Assembly (NCBI GenBank): GCA_963795715.1
Contig: CAWCIY010000002.1
Span: 2,232,001-2,296,000 of the forward strand
Length of the DNA stretch: 64,000 nucleotides
DNA from: JAFEDN01 sp963795715
GTDB taxonomy: Bacteria > Pseudomonadota > Gammaproteobacteria > Coxiellales > Coxiellaceae
Direction of reading: 5' to 3'
The position numbers and the translations under genes are program-made. Below the pieces are notes generated by a model. It was not told where the DNA came from, ran no database searches, and saw nothing but the letters and a program-made list of their open reading frames with translations. How positions within the stretch are numbered: the stretch's first letter is position 1; the number at the start of each line of letters is the position of its first letter. Shown piece by piece: positions 10,075-19,626 of the stretch.

Positions 10075-13000
10075 TTAATAACTCAAAGAATCTGTCGAAG
10101 CCGATGATGTACTCGACGAACGGGAAAATGAGCCGCTCACATTTGCAAAAGGGAAGCGCATCCAGGATGTTGTTAAGCTACTGTCAGATAAATCAGGAGA
10201 ACTCAATGGACTCATTTGGTGTGCCGAAGAAGGCAATAAATATGAAAACAAAGCATATCGGCGATGAAAAGCAGGAATTTCCACATGTGTCGGAATAGAG
10301 GCCGTTTCTTTTCCTGTTTTTTTACCGTTCCAACACTGCTGAAAGAATCGACTACCCATGTTAGTGAAGAACTGTATCCAAGTGCTATTTTTATAAAGCA
10401 GAATACCGAATCCTACTATACCTAGAATCGCACCCCCTATGGTGGATGGAGTAAGATTTGATGGAACAAATTCATTAGTAGTATTCTGCAAAGTCGAAGC
10501 AAACTGAAAGGGTAAAGCTTCCACTGTAGACGGCCAATAAATATGATTCAATAAATCTTCATCGTGTAGCAAAGCGTTTCTTTTGGGTAACTGCTGACTT
10601 TGCAAACCATTACCTCTATTATTGTATTGGATATTAGCATGGCATAATTGATCTTGACAATATGCTTGCCATTGAATACTTTCTATCTCTGATAATAATT
10701 GAGAAGAAACGTTATTATGATCCAAAAAGAGCGCTTGTAGACGAGTAGAACGATAAACATTATACAAGGCTCGCGCACCTATATCGCTAATATTATTACT
10801 GGTCAAGCTCAAAATCGAAATTTTGGTATGAGGCAACGCATCCGCTAATGCAATGATCCCAGCGTCTCCAATTTTATTATCTGGTAAATATAGCCCTTCT
10901 ATTGTCGATCCTGGTAAATAAGACGCTAAAATAATAACGTCATTGCTTGTCAAATTACAAAAATGAAGCTGAAGTGCTTTCAATTTTTGAATATTCGAAG
11001 CCAATATCGAGATGGAACCGCTGAATTCGCAATTATCTAATATCAAAATAGTAATTAACGAAGAATTTATCCCATGAGCTAATTGAGCCATCGTTTGGTT
11101 ATTAAATTGCTGACCAATTAATTGAAGCTCTGAAATAATCGTGGAAGGTAGCGCTGTAGAAAATGCCTGCATACTGACGGATGTAAAAGAATTACCTATT
11201 AATCTAAGCGCCCAAAAATTCGTTCGATTTAATTGCTGTGCGAGAGCAATGATTCCTTGTTCCCCGCACTGACTGCCAATTGAAAGGCTATTAGTAAGCG
11301 AAGGTAAAGCTTGTAAACTATTTGTCAATGCCACAACTCCTTGATCAGTTATGTTATTGCTCTCAAGCCCTATGACATTTAAAAATGAATTTTGAATCAT
11401 TTGCGCAAAATCTTCTGCACCTATATCGGTAATCAAATCACCGGTTACCCACAACCCTTTTAGTAAAGGATTTTTTTTCACCACACTGCTTAATGCTTGA
11501 ATAGTTCCATCACCGATCTTAGGACTGGTTAATATTATTTGATAAAGGAGAGGCATAGACATAAAAGCTGGAGCTAAAAATTGACTCCCTTCGTCATCTA
11601 TGTTGGAACTTAATAAGAAAAATTGATTCACTTTGGTGGTGTTTAACTGATTGGCTAATGGGATAATTCCAGTACTATCAATATTAGGAAAACAAAGCAC
11701 TAATTGCTTAATTTGTGTATCAGGCAACACATCTATCAAATATTGCAATCCTTGATTAGTTAATTCTGTTCCTCCTGGAAAAATATTATCCTGACATCCT
11801 AAGCGTATTGTTGGTATCTTTGATGTTTTTAAATAACTCGCCAATGACTTCATATCAGTATCAGCAAAATTATCATAAATCTTTAAGATGGCTAGTTTCG
11901 CGCCTCTTGCTTCAATCGCGACTAGAATTTTGACCATTTCATCACCGGTTAAATTTCTATAACTGAGCTTCAATTGAGTTAAATCAGTTAAATGAAAGAG
12001 AGAAATCTGTTCAACCAGTTGATCGACAGGATCACTTAAGTTAATAGTACGAAATTCATTTTCTATTAATTGGTAAAAGCAATCTACAGTGAACTCCGTT
12101 GCCCATTCTGGGTAACCGAAACCTAACTCAAATCCCAGCTTATCAGGACAATTAATGGCTTCCTTAATGCTTTCTATGATCTTACTCAAGAAATATAATT
12201 CCAATCCTAATTTAGCGCCTTTCAACGAAAGGAACAGTGGACGATTCCACCAAATCATAGGATGCCCTAACCACCATAATAAATAATAGGCATATATCCG
12301 GCGTGGTATAATGTTCATAAATTTTGAAATATCTTTGGCTTTTTCGTAAATACTTTTTGATGTTTGCTTGAGTTCATCGTGTTCTTTTTTTTCATCAAGA
12401 GTCATTGCTTCAGTCAAGAATCTTAAATCAGCTAAAGCTCTGGCTTTTGTATATAAAATTAATGACAATGTTGCTGACAGATAGCCTGCTTTCTTTAAGC
12501 GGGGCAAATCTTTAAATCCAACCCCATGAGCTATTTTTGCCAGACTCTCCATCGCATTCAGTTGCGTTACTTTTTTTCCGTTTTTTGCTATATTGCGTAT
12601 GACTTCAAAGGCTCTCTCCCGATTTTCTACTGTTAATCTTCCGTCCCATCGAACAGCAAATTCTAATTTTTGAAGATTACTACTTAAAGAAAATAAACTA
12701 GATACAACGGGAACAGATTCTTGAAAAACATCTCGGAAAAATCCACCTGGTTCTACAATATGCTCTTCTGCAGAAAATTCTATTTTTTTCAGTTTGCTTG
12801 CCACTATTTCTATTGACCCCGACATTTTATCCATTTTCATTTCTTTCGCAGTTAAGCTTTTAGCAATTAATTTACCCTTCGCTATATTCACTTTTTTTGC
12901 CTCCACTTCTTTGGCTTTAACTGCTTTCATTTCCATTCCTGTATCAGTCATTTCTTGTTCATATTCTATGTTAATACTTGTCATTTCATCGAAAGTAGTC

Positions 13001-14148
13001 ACGGCACTACTCGATAGTTTATCCGCTTTCATTTCCTTTAATTTTGCTTTAGTAACAGTTACTTTTTCCTCTTCATCCATTTTAATTTCAGAGGTTCTAT
13101 TATCTTCTTCTCCTGTATATAGTCCTTCTATCGCAAATTCATTTGAAGAAGGTCCAATTTCTTCGAGATATGTGTTCTGTCCAGCAATATTATTAGCGTC
13201 TATTCCTTTAATGGTAACTTTACGAGCCATCATCCGATCCATTGTGATGTCACTTTCTCCCAGAATATTTATATTTGCTAATCCTTTTAAAAATCCAATA
13301 ATTAAAGGTGTTGTTAAGACTAATTTTAACCATATGCTATCTATTTTTGCTAAACTACGCACAAAACTATCAATACCTTTTTGCTCCGAATCATTGAATA
13401 TATCTTTGAATTCAAAAAAACCAACCAATTCAGATTGGAAATAACTGACAAACCGATAAGCGAGCATCGCATAAATGAAATAATGAACTGACTTAAAAAG
13501 ACCTAATTCTATCCCTTGGACAAATCCCCTCACAAAATTGGCTTTTTCTAATCCCTGAACAGTAGATAACAAGATCGAGCGCTCTTCTTTCCAAACCGGT
13601 TTACATTTCTCCTTCGTTTCAGAATGTAAATCTGTCGGCCATATTATTAGAGACTGTAAAATTTTTTCGGCTAATTGATCTACCCAACTCCATTTCATCC
13701 AGGGATAATATAATTTTTTTATTCGAGAATAATTTGAATTTTGTTCTTTGTTTTCTTGATGAATTTCTTGTTTAAAGATGTCAAACAAATCTCCTAATAT
13801 CTTAGTTTCATCTTCATCATGCTTTAAAATATCATCATAGGTAAATTCGAGTTTATTTTTCGTTATATAACGATGCATATCTGGATATTGATGCTCTTCT
13901 TGTACTATATTTGGCAGTCGATCAAGAGTTTGATGAGGTGAACTACTCTGTGTCTTCCATTCTAATGTAATTGTCGCTGTATTCTTTTTTGATGCTTGCT
14001 GCAATGAAACCGTCGGATTTGGTGAATTAGACTCATAGTTAGGACGGTCAGAGTCGAAAGAACCACTCAACAAAGGCGTATTTAACTTCGGTTTATTTTT
14101 TATATCCTCTAATGGCAAATCTGAAGACGATGCTGATTTTCCGAACAT
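10075..14148 (-). CDS. LRR-repeat membrane protein, copy 3
   Basis: The gene encodes 1357 residues. The ATG at 14148 follows GAGGAG at an 8-base spacing; an in-frame GTG at 14157 sits too close to it. It has the same plan as copy 2: Ser-rich N-terminus; helices with YPDMHRYITKNKLEF; membrane segments at about 213-235 and 273-294; Lys-rich short-period repeats at about 297-457; hydrophobic segments near 617-657 (YYLLWWLGHPMIWW); leucine-rich repeats at about 697-1150; and a membrane helix GAILGIVGFGILLYKN at about 1237-1258. Unlike copy 2 it runs on for a further 70 or so Ser-rich residues. These are encoded antisense to the repeated remnant at 10081-10270, so the tail looks like a new extension rather than an old domain. 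Function unknown; a role at a membrane or against host proteins is inferred. Confidence 0.8.
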   Translation of the reverse strand: MFGKSASSSDLPLEDIKNKPKLNTPLLSGSFDSDRPNYESNSPNPTVSLQQASKKNTATITLEWKTQSSSPHQTLDRLPNIVQEEHQYPDMHRYITKNKLEFTYDDILKHDEDETKILGDLFDIFKQEIHQENKEQNSNYSRIKKLYYPWMKWSWVDQLAEKILQSLIIWPTDLHSETKEKCKPVWKEERSILLSTVQGLEKANFVRGFVQGIELGLFKSVHYFIYAMLAYRFVSYFQSELVGFFEFKDIFNDSEQKGIDSFVRSLAKIDSIWLKLVLTTPLIIGFLKGLANINILGESDITMDRMMARKVTIKGIDANNIAGQNTYLEEIGPSSNEFAIEGLYTGEEDNRTSEIKMDEEEKVTVTKAKLKEMKADKLSSSAVTTFDEMTSINIEYEQEMTDTGMEMKAVKAKEVEAKKVNIAKGKLIAKSLTAKEMKMDKMSGSIEIVASKLKKIEFSAEEHIVEPGGFFRDVFQESVPVVSSLFSLSSNLQKLEFAVRWDGRLTVENRERAFEVIRNIAKNGKKVTQLNAMESLAKIAHGVGFKDLPRLKKAGYLSATLSLILYTKARALADLRFLTEAMTLDEKKEHDELKQTSKSIYEKAKDISKFMNIIPRRIYAYYLLWWLGHPMIWWNRPLFLSLKGAKLGLELYFLSKIIESIKEAINCPDKLGFELGFGYPEWATEFTVDCFYQLIENEFRTINLSDPVDQLVEQISLFHLTDLTQLKLSYRNLTGDEMVKILVAIEARGAKLAILKIYDNFADTDMKSLASYLKTSKIPTIRLGCQDNIFPGGTELTNQGLQYLIDVLPDTQIKQLVLCFPNIDSTGIIPLANQLNTTKVNQFFLLSSNIDDEGSQFLAPAFMSMPLLYQIILTSPKIGDGTIQALSSVVKKNPLLKGLWVTGDLITDIGAEDFAQMIQNSFLNVIGLESNNITDQGVVALTNSLQALPSLTNSLSIGSQCGEQGIIALAQQLNRTNFWALRLIGNSFTSVSMQAFSTALPSTIISELQLIGQQFNNQTMAQLAHGINSSLITILILDNCEFSGSISILASNIQKLKALQLHFCNLTSNDVIILASYLPGSTIEGLYLPDNKIGDAGIIALADALPHTKISILSLTSNNISDIGARALYNVYRSTRLQALFLDHNNVSSQLLSEIESIQWQAYCQDQLCHANIQYNNRGNGLQSQQLPKRNALLHDEDLLNHIYWPSTVEALPFQFASTLQNTTNEFVPSNLTPSTIGGAILGIVGFGILLYKNSTWIQFFTNMGSRFFQQCWNGKKTGKETASIPTHVEIPAFHRRYALFSYLLPSSAHQMSPLSSPDLSDSSLTTSWMRFPFANVSGSFSRSSSTSSASTDSLSY
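10081..10270 (+). repeat. Second copy of the LRR-flanking remnant
   Basis: This matches 5740-5945 on the plus strand (LKESVEADDVLDERE, TFAKGKRIQD, then AEEGNK). It overlaps, antisense, the last 65 or so codons of LRR copy 3, whereas in copy 2 the LRR gene stops before the remnant. Origin unknown. Confidence 0.5.
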
Positions 14149-14210
14149 GATGTTCACTCCTCTTTTATGGATAAACGATGACTTCTGTTTCGAAGCCGTA
14201 GCAATAAGTC

Positions 14211-14240
14211 AGAATATCATTAAGGGAATTACGAGTACAA
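14211..14240 (-). promoter_or_regulatory. Promoter-like motif upstream of LRR copy 3
   Basis: On the minus strand this reads TTGTAC, 18 bases, TATTCT, about 63 bases before the start at 14148. It is the best match to a sigma-70 promoter of the three LRR copies. The surrounding stretch of about 165 bp (14149-14320) is similar to 4925-5095. Confidence 0.5.
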
Positions 14241-14451
14241 ATCTCTTTTTTTGGACATTTTTTTGCCTAAACAATATTATCTTTGAGATTCTAATAAGTC
14301 ATGACTGATATACCACCAAAACCACTGCCTTACCCATTGGTGAAGCTGTCATCGAAATGGCAGAAGTAATTCATCTCACTCAGCATCATTGGTGATGTTG
14401 CAGTAACCCATGATTCACCGCGCTTGCGCAAGCTTGACCGGAATTTCAGTC

Positions 14452-14479
14452 AACGTAATGGTAACAATTATGTTACGTT
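14452..14479 (+). promoter_or_regulatory. Inverted repeat ahead of the kfrA remnant
   Basis: AACGTAA at 14452-14458 and TTACGTT at 14473-14479 form an inverted repeat about 20 bases before the start of the kfrA remnant. The intact kfrA at 56454 has a similar AT-rich palindrome at the same place. KfrA proteins are known to bind their own promoters, so this is probably a relic operator. Confidence 0.4.
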
Positions 14480-14499
14480 ACTATTTTAAGGGAGGTTTT

Positions 14500-14972
14500 A
14501 TGACCAAAATCGGAGTCACTTATGAACAAGTGGCGCTGGCGTGCCAATCACTTTTGAAGGACAGTCTCCTAACTTCCGTAATGTGATGGCTAAGGCTGGA
14601 GGCGCTGCTAGCGTGGTCTCGAAACACTTGAATACGTGGCATAATGAACAGGAAAAGATCGTATTAGGCGCTCTAGGAGTCTGTCAGACTTGCCCTTAAA
14701 AACCTTCTTAAAATTACTTTTTGCAAGAAATTCATGCAAATTTCGCTTTAGCCGGGGGAAGATCAGGATTAGTGAACCTGAAACCTCTGGATACTTTTTC
14801 CACGACTCTACTTTTTCTGAGTTAAGTAAAATATCCGCTAATATTGTGTTGCATGACAGTCGGAGATTGCCGCAAAATGATTCAAAAACAAAATGAAGCC
14901 CTGGAAAAACGTATCGAGCGCTTAGAAAATCTTCCTCAAAAGCAGCGACCAAAAACAACCATTAAAAATTAA
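14500..14972 (+). pseudogene. kfrA: KfrA-type DNA-binding protein, broken remnant
   Basis: The sequence begins with ATG after GGGAGG and reads TKIGVTYEQVALACQSLLK, nearly the same as the intact gene at 56454-57044. It then loses frame within about 30 codons. The end, reading MIQKQNEALEKRIERLEN up to the stop at 14970-14972, matches the C-terminus of the intact protein. The middle, including most of the coiled coil, is lost, and an unrelated stretch of about 185 bp (14678-14862) is present instead. KfrA proteins are plasmid-associated DNA-binding coiled-coil proteins. This suggests that a further copy of the accessory block seen at 56-64 kb once lay here. Confidence 0.75.
14678..14862. mobile_element. 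Possible small non-autonomous insertion inside the kfrA remnant
   Basis: About 185 bp replace the middle of the kfrA remnant. They start at GTCTGTCAGACTTG and end at CATGACAGTCGG, so short inverted ends CTGTCA/TGACAG lie near the two edges. It contains no gene. A MITE-like element is inferred; I cannot see a clear target duplication and there is no second copy in this window. Confidence 0.3.
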
Positions 14973-15191
14973 TCGCGATGATTTGCAATAGCTGGTCATA
15001 TTGCTACCCCATATCCATGTGATTTTTAAGATAAGATAATAGATATTTGGCATCGCCGTATCAGAAAAATAATTTATTCTGCACGGCTAATAGGGGTATT
15101 ATTGAATATCAGACTTACTGATTTTCTTGCAGATTTTTAGAAAAATATGAAATAATCACCGATTTGTTTAAGACCATTTTATATTTAACGA

Positions 15192-15722
15192 CTACTCCAG
15201 TGACAATTCTTGATCGCATCCAATTTCTTCAGCAAATAAAGATGAGAAAATTTTGTGAATTAATTTTTCTGATAATCTCTCCTCAAATTCTCCTTGCATG
15301 GTTTCCGCAATCACTCCCCAAAAAAAACGGAGTTTTATCTTAGCCCACCATTTATTGTTACCGAGTAGATTGGAATTCTCACGGAATAGGTTAAAAAATT
15401 CTCCCGTGAAATGTTGACTGATGCAATTATCCGATAATAACCTATGGGGCAAGCTGATAGAGTCAGGTATTTTATATTGTGAATTAAGCATAATTCTTTT
15501 TGAATGCTTAAAAAATCTATTGGTTGTAAACATAAAAGAAACACAATAAACAGGTTGTTTTCTCACGTTTTCACAAACAATCCATAAAGCTTCTCGATGA
15601 TCAGGTATTTCAGCCAAGGTTGCTGAAATCCATAACTTGGGTTTTTCGTTTTTCCAACTAGAATTCACATTGAACATGAAAGTCAAGACAGCAATGCAGG
15701 CAAGAACATCTGTAAAAATCAA
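15192..15722 (-). CDS. Hypothetical protein with N-terminal hydrophobic helix
   Basis: The frame encodes 176 residues and I do not recognise it. The start is a TTG at 15722 with GAGG eight bases upstream. The first 20 residues (IFTDVLACIAVLTFMFNV) form a membrane anchor or signal segment; the rest is mixed and rich in aromatic residues (NKWWAKIKLRFFWG), with no repeats or known motif. It lies in a low-coding-density stretch between the kfrA remnant and fis and has no obvious partner. It could be a genuine small membrane-attached protein or a chance frame in AT-rich DNA. Confidence 0.4.
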   Translation of the reverse strand: MIFTDVLACIAVLTFMFNVNSSWKNEKPKLWISATLAEIPDHREALWIVCENVRKQPVYCVSFMFTTNRFFKHSKRIMLNSQYKIPDSISLPHRLLSDNCISQHFTGEFFNLFRENSNLLGNNKWWAKIKLRFFWGVIAETMQGEFEERLSEKLIHKIFSSLFAEEIGCDQELSLE

Positions 15723-16139
15723 TTGATAAACCTCATGGGTTATTGTTCATCCTTCTTTAGTAATAATCCATGACCTAAACAATATGAGATGAATGGCGCT
15801 TTTTTTCAAGAGGCCATTGTGTGAAAAATTCGTCTTTTTTCAATCCCATTAAAAATGGATTCATTTTTGATAACAGTGACTTATTTTTGATCAATAAATC
15901 CCCTACCACCCTCTCAAGGTTTAAGTATCAGTCCAAATTATGACATAAATTCTATTTTTCCAATGATAGTTTTTAAGAGTTGTCGAAAGTTATATAATCT
16001 TTAAACTTGTGATTTCAATAAAATATACTTTGACTTTGCTCATGAGGCCAGTAAAATAGATCACTTCTACAAAGTCCCAGTAGAAGAGTAGTTTATGGAA
16101 GTCTAGGAAAAGGCATTTGATTTTTAATTGGAGGGATTT
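15723..16139. other. Non-coding stretch upstream of fis
   Basis: About 415 bp without a credible gene. It is AT-rich; the last bases carry the GGAGGG ribosome site of fis. I saw no hairpin, repeat or RNA gene that I would stand behind. Confidence 0.5.
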
Positions 16140-16466
16140 ATGAGTGAGTCTTTGTCACCCCTGATTGAACAGGACACTGATGTTATTGCACCGAATGTCA
16201 ATTCTGCTGCTTCGGTATCATCAAAATCAGGCACATTGCGCGAAGCCGTTCGGGCGACAGTCAAAGAATACTTTTTGAGACTAGATGGCGCAACCCCCCA
16301 GAATTTCTATGAACTTTTTATGGCCGAAATCGAATCGCCGTTATTGGAAATGGTATTGCAATACTCTCGAAACAACCAAAGTTTGGCTGCTAAAATGTTA
16401 AGTATCAGCCGTGGCACTTTGCGCAAAAAAATGAAGCGATATGGCTATCTTGATAAAAAGGAATAA
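16140..16466 (+). CDS. fis: Fis-family nucleoid-associated regulator
   Basis: The gene encodes 108 residues from the ATG at 16140, which has GGAGGG just upstream; a TTG at 16128 would place that site inside the gene. Fis bends DNA and acts on rRNA, tRNA and virulence promoters and in site-specific recombination. The C-terminal half is the classic Fis core: helices with LYEL-like NFYELFMAEIESPLLEMV, then the helix-turn-helix with QSLAAKMLSISRGTLRKK and YGYL. The N-terminal 40 or so residues are longer and more Ser-rich than in E. coli Fis (98 residues). It is not next to dusB, unlike the canonical fis operon, and is followed after 68 bp by the TIR gene. Several Fis paralogues per genome are usual in Legionella and relatives, so this may be one of a set. 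Confidence 0.85.
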   Translation: MSESLSPLIEQDTDVIAPNVNSAASVSSKSGTLREAVRATVKEYFLRLDGATPQNFYELFMAEIESPLLEMVLQYSRNNQSLAAKMLSISRGTLRKKMKRYGYLDKKE

Positions 16467-16866
16467 TCATCCCACCGATTATATTATTTGGTTAGTAGGA
16501 TTACCTATAATATCCACTTATTCAAGGAAGTTTTATGAGCAAACAACTTACTATTGAATCTGAATTCACCAAATTAGACCAAGAAGCAGAGATTAAAGAA
16601 CAGCGAATTTTATTAAAAGAGTTCCTTAGCACAATCAAAAATATGATCCAAGAAAAAGCGTCAATTCATTTACCGACAACATTGAGCAGTGTTCAACGTT
16701 CCACAATCACTCGGCCACAAGTTTTTATCAGTTATGCATGGGAAGCTGATACCTCACCAAAATTGAATCATTTACAAACTTTTCTCTTGCAATTAAAAAA
16801 TGATTTTGAAAAAGTCGGCCTTAAGACATGGTTAGACCTTTCTCGCATGAGCGCATAGGCGTCAAG

Positions 16867-17203
16867 TTAACCATGGTTACTGACCTCCCATCCCAATAAC
16901 TGCCTGCTTGAAGGCCTCTTTTTGCGGGCTTCTTTGCCTGCAAATTGGCATATTTTTTCCCTTAGCCTAAAAATTAACCTTATTTTCTGATCATCAGGAT
17001 ATTCAAAAAACCATTCAATGTGCTTAATAAATATCTTACACGCTTTATAAAGACTGATTTCTTGATCATGAATAGTCATCGTGATCCCTATCAGCAAAAT
17101 GAGAGCAATCAGGGAACTATAAATTGATATCATGGCACGATAATAATTGGTTTGCTCAACTTTCCTAAGATGGAGAAAGGTTTTCATGAGTTTAAATAAG
17201 AGT
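16867..17203 (-). pseudogene. IS4 transposase, C-terminal fragment
   Basis: This reads LFKLMKTFLHLRKVEQTNYY and on to WEVSNHG, the C-terminal end of the same transposase whose front lies at 19627-20582. Joining the parts restores YMVRWQIE followed by LLFKLMK, the usual Y-R-E/K region of IS4 transposases. The frame is cut at about 17204 by the serine recombinase element, so this part has no start of its own. Confidence 0.75.
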
Positions 17204-17334
17204 TCGATATCCCATAGATAAAACATCTATAAATTTCAACTTGACAAAAATAGATCAAATACCCAAGCTCGGGAGAACGGCGCTCTTAGCGTTGGCGACA
17301 TGGGTAAAACAATATCACGACAGGAGTAGTCAAG

Positions 17335-17586
17335 TTGGAGAAAAACCATTGGAACCAATTTCCTTTGGCCAATCGCCGACGTGTAATCGGATTATTGGCA
17401 CAAATGGCTCTAAAGAAAATGAATCGGATAACGCACAAGGAGGAAGATAAAAATGACAGTACACACAGCACACCGAATAAGTTCCCAGCTAAGGCAGTCT
17501 GGAAAAATTCAGACTCACCACCAAGATCGTTTAGCGATCATCTACATCAGGCAATCCACCCTCCAACAGGTCGAGCGTCATGGTGA
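17335..17586 (+). CDS. Small protein partner of the serine recombinase
   Basis: The frame encodes about 83 residues from a TTG with AGGAG eight bases upstream. The motif NHWNQFPLANRRRVIGLLAQMA resembles the short W-x-x-LP-x-x-x-R-x-x-x-x-x-LL proteins often found directly upstream of this type of recombinase gene. Its role is unknown to me. It overlaps the first 130 bases of the recombinase gene in another frame, which suggests translational coupling. The C-terminal half is simply the overlap and may carry no function. Confidence 0.5.
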   Translation: MEKNHWNQFPLANRRRVIGLLAQMALKKMNRITHKEEDKNDSTHSTPNKFPAKAVWKNSDSPPRSFSDHLHQAIHPPTGRASW

Positions 17587-19585
17587 ATCGACAAAACTAC
17601 AATACGGATTGGTGGAAAAAGCTATCCAGCTGGGCTGGTCAAAAGATAAAATTATCGTGATAGATGACGATTTAGGTCGTTCAGGCTCCAATGCAGAAGG
17701 CCGTCCTGGATTTCAGCGATTAGTGGCAGAAGTGGGTCTTGATCATGTGGGTTTGGTATTAGGTATTGAGATGTCCCGCTTGGCGCGCTCTTGCCGTGAC
17801 TGGTATCAACTACTGGAAGTCTGCGCGCTATTTAGGACATTGATTGGAGATGCCGATGGAATTTATGATCCGAGCGTTTATAATGACCGCCTTTTGTTGG
17901 GTTTGAAAGGGACGATGTCCGAGGCTGAGTTACATGTGATAAAACAACGCATGGTCGCCGGGAAAAAATCCAAAGCGCGACGTGGAGAACTGGGAATGCA
18001 ATTACCACGAGGATATGTCAAACGTCCTTCTGGAGAAATTATCAAAGATCCCGATGAACAAGTTCAATCAGTGATTGCAAGAATATTTGATTTATTTGAG
18101 CAATTTTGCACGGTGAATGCAGTTTTAAAATATTTAGTGACTCATCACATCCAGTTACCGGACCGGGTGAGGTCAGGTTTACAAAAGGGAGATTTAGTAT
18201 GGCGGCGCCCTAATCGCACCACACTCACTAATTTACTCCACAACCCTATTTATGCAGGGGCCTATGTTTATGGTCGTCGCCCAACGGATCCACGTAAGAA
18301 AAAACCGGGCAGGCCTAGCACAGGACGGACCGTGGCGAAGCCTGCTGAATGGGAAATTTTGCTGAAAGATAAAATACCGGCTTACATTACGTGGGAGGCC
18401 TATGAACGTAACCTCAGACAACTGGCAGCTAATTCAACCCTAGGCATAGGCGCACCTCGAGAAGGGACTTCCTTACTAGCAGGTTTGTTAATTTGTGGTC
18501 GATGTGGTTTACGGATGTCAACGACTTACAGCAATAATGGTAACAAGTTGCGTTACACTTGTGGTCGAATGTTATCAGATTATGCAGAGCCGTTATGTCA
18601 ATCGCTGGTGGGAAATCATTTAGATGAAGTTATCGTGCAACAACTGCTGGAAGCGATACAACCTTCAGCACTGGAGATTAGCTTATCCGCGGCAGAAGAC
18701 CTGGAAAAAGAACGCCAGAGTTTATTATCTCATTGGCATCAACAATTAGAACGAGCCCGCTATGAAGTGGAACGTGCCTACCGGCAGTTTAATGCCGCTG
18801 AGCCTGAAAATCGTTTAGTGGTACGTACTCTGGAAAAAAAATGGGAAGAGGCATTATTAGCTGAGGAAAAATTAAAGCAGGAGCATGCTCAGTTTCTCAA
18901 TACCCAGCCGGTTGCTTTATCTCAGGAAGAGCGTGACGCCATACGACAATTAGCGGCTGATTTACCCTCATTATGGCATTCATCGACGACCACAGTACAG
19001 GAACGTCAAGCTATTGTTCGCTTGCTGATTGAATGTGTTGTCGTTGCTATTGAAGGGCACACTGAAAAAGTATTTGTAGAAATACAGTGGTCTGGCGGCC
19101 ATAAAACGCAAATCAATATAACCCGTCCAGTAGCTAAGCTGACTCAGCTGAGTTATTATCCTGAATTACTGGAGCGTGCTAAAGTGCTGCATGAACAGGG
19201 GTATAATATGAGCGTTATTGCCGGGCAACTCAATCGGGAAGGATGGCGTCCTGCTAAAAGAAAGGATCACTTTAATGCAAGTATGGTGGCTACTTTAATT
19301 GCCCGCCGCGGCGTGAATAGTGCGAAAACAACCCGCTCAGAGCAAGTAGCACGGAAGTTGCATGAATGGACTTTCCGTGAGTTATCGCAAAAAACAAAAA
19401 CTCCAGAACCTACTTTATATCGTTGGATGCAAAAAGGATGGTTAAAGGTCAGGCGAGCTATGGATGTATCCCATCAGGGAATTTGGTTAATTACTGCGAA
19501 TGAAGAAGAAATTAAGCGGCTCGCTTCATTAAAGGAAAAGCCCAGGCAATGGATTTATCATTCCCGGGTGAAAAAGGTTCATTAA
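17453..19585 (+). CDS. Large serine recombinase (resolvase/integrase family)
   Basis: The gene encodes 710 residues, with ATG after AAGGAGGAAG. Domains in order: resolvase catalytic domain (about 25-170) with the nucleophile serine at 35 in YIRQSTLQQ, EMSRLARS and the E-helix; the 'recombinase' DNA-binding domain (about 195-310) with LLHNPIYAGAYVYGRRP; a zinc-ribbon with paired cysteines CGRCG and YTCG (about 345-375); a coiled-coil stretch (about 415-480); and a C-terminal HTH-like end. Length and plan fit large serine recombinases that cut, exchange and rejoin DNA at short cores. It appears intact and is the active part of the element inserted in the IS4 transposase. The C-terminal HTH extension (about 580-700) is longer than in phage integrases and more like transposon recombinases. 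Confidence 0.9.
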   Translation: MTVHTAHRISSQLRQSGKIQTHHQDRLAIIYIRQSTLQQVERHGESTKLQYGLVEKAIQLGWSKDKIIVIDDDLGRSGSNAEGRPGFQRLVAEVGLDHVGLVLGIEMSRLARSCRDWYQLLEVCALFRTLIGDADGIYDPSVYNDRLLLGLKGTMSEAELHVIKQRMVAGKKSKARRGELGMQLPRGYVKRPSGEIIKDPDEQVQSVIARIFDLFEQFCTVNAVLKYLVTHHIQLPDRVRSGLQKGDLVWRRPNRTTLTNLLHNPIYAGAYVYGRRPTDPRKKKPGRPSTGRTVAKPAEWEILLKDKIPAYITWEAYERNLRQLAANSTLGIGAPREGTSLLAGLLICGRCGLRMSTTYSNNGNKLRYTCGRMLSDYAEPLCQSLVGNHLDEVIVQQLLEAIQPSALEISLSAAEDLEKERQSLLSHWHQQLERARYEVERAYRQFNAAEPENRLVVRTLEKKWEEALLAEEKLKQEHAQFLNTQPVALSQEERDAIRQLAADLPSLWHSSTTTVQERQAIVRLLIECVVVAIEGHTEKVFVEIQWSGGHKTQINITRPVAKLTQLSYYPELLERAKVLHEQGYNMSVIAGQLNREGWRPAKRKDHFNASMVATLIARRGVNSAKTTRSEQVARKLHEWTFRELSQKTKTPEPTLYRWMQKGWLKVRRAMDVSHQGIWLITANEEEIKRLASLKEKPRQWIYHSRVKKVH

Positions 19586-19626
19586 TAAACACTTTATTTT
19601 TATGGAGGCAGTATGACTGGCAGATC

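Noticed and set aside
8483..13444. Plus-strand frames opposite LRR copies 2 and 3 at matching places (8483-8788 and 12794-13444), similar to each other.
   Set aside because: Similarity follows from the paralogous coding strand; the Lys-rich repeat avoids stop codons in antisense. No start signals.
14608..14958. A 116-codon minus-strand frame.
   Set aside because: It runs antisense through the kfrA remnant and its insert; no ribosome site or recognisable motif.
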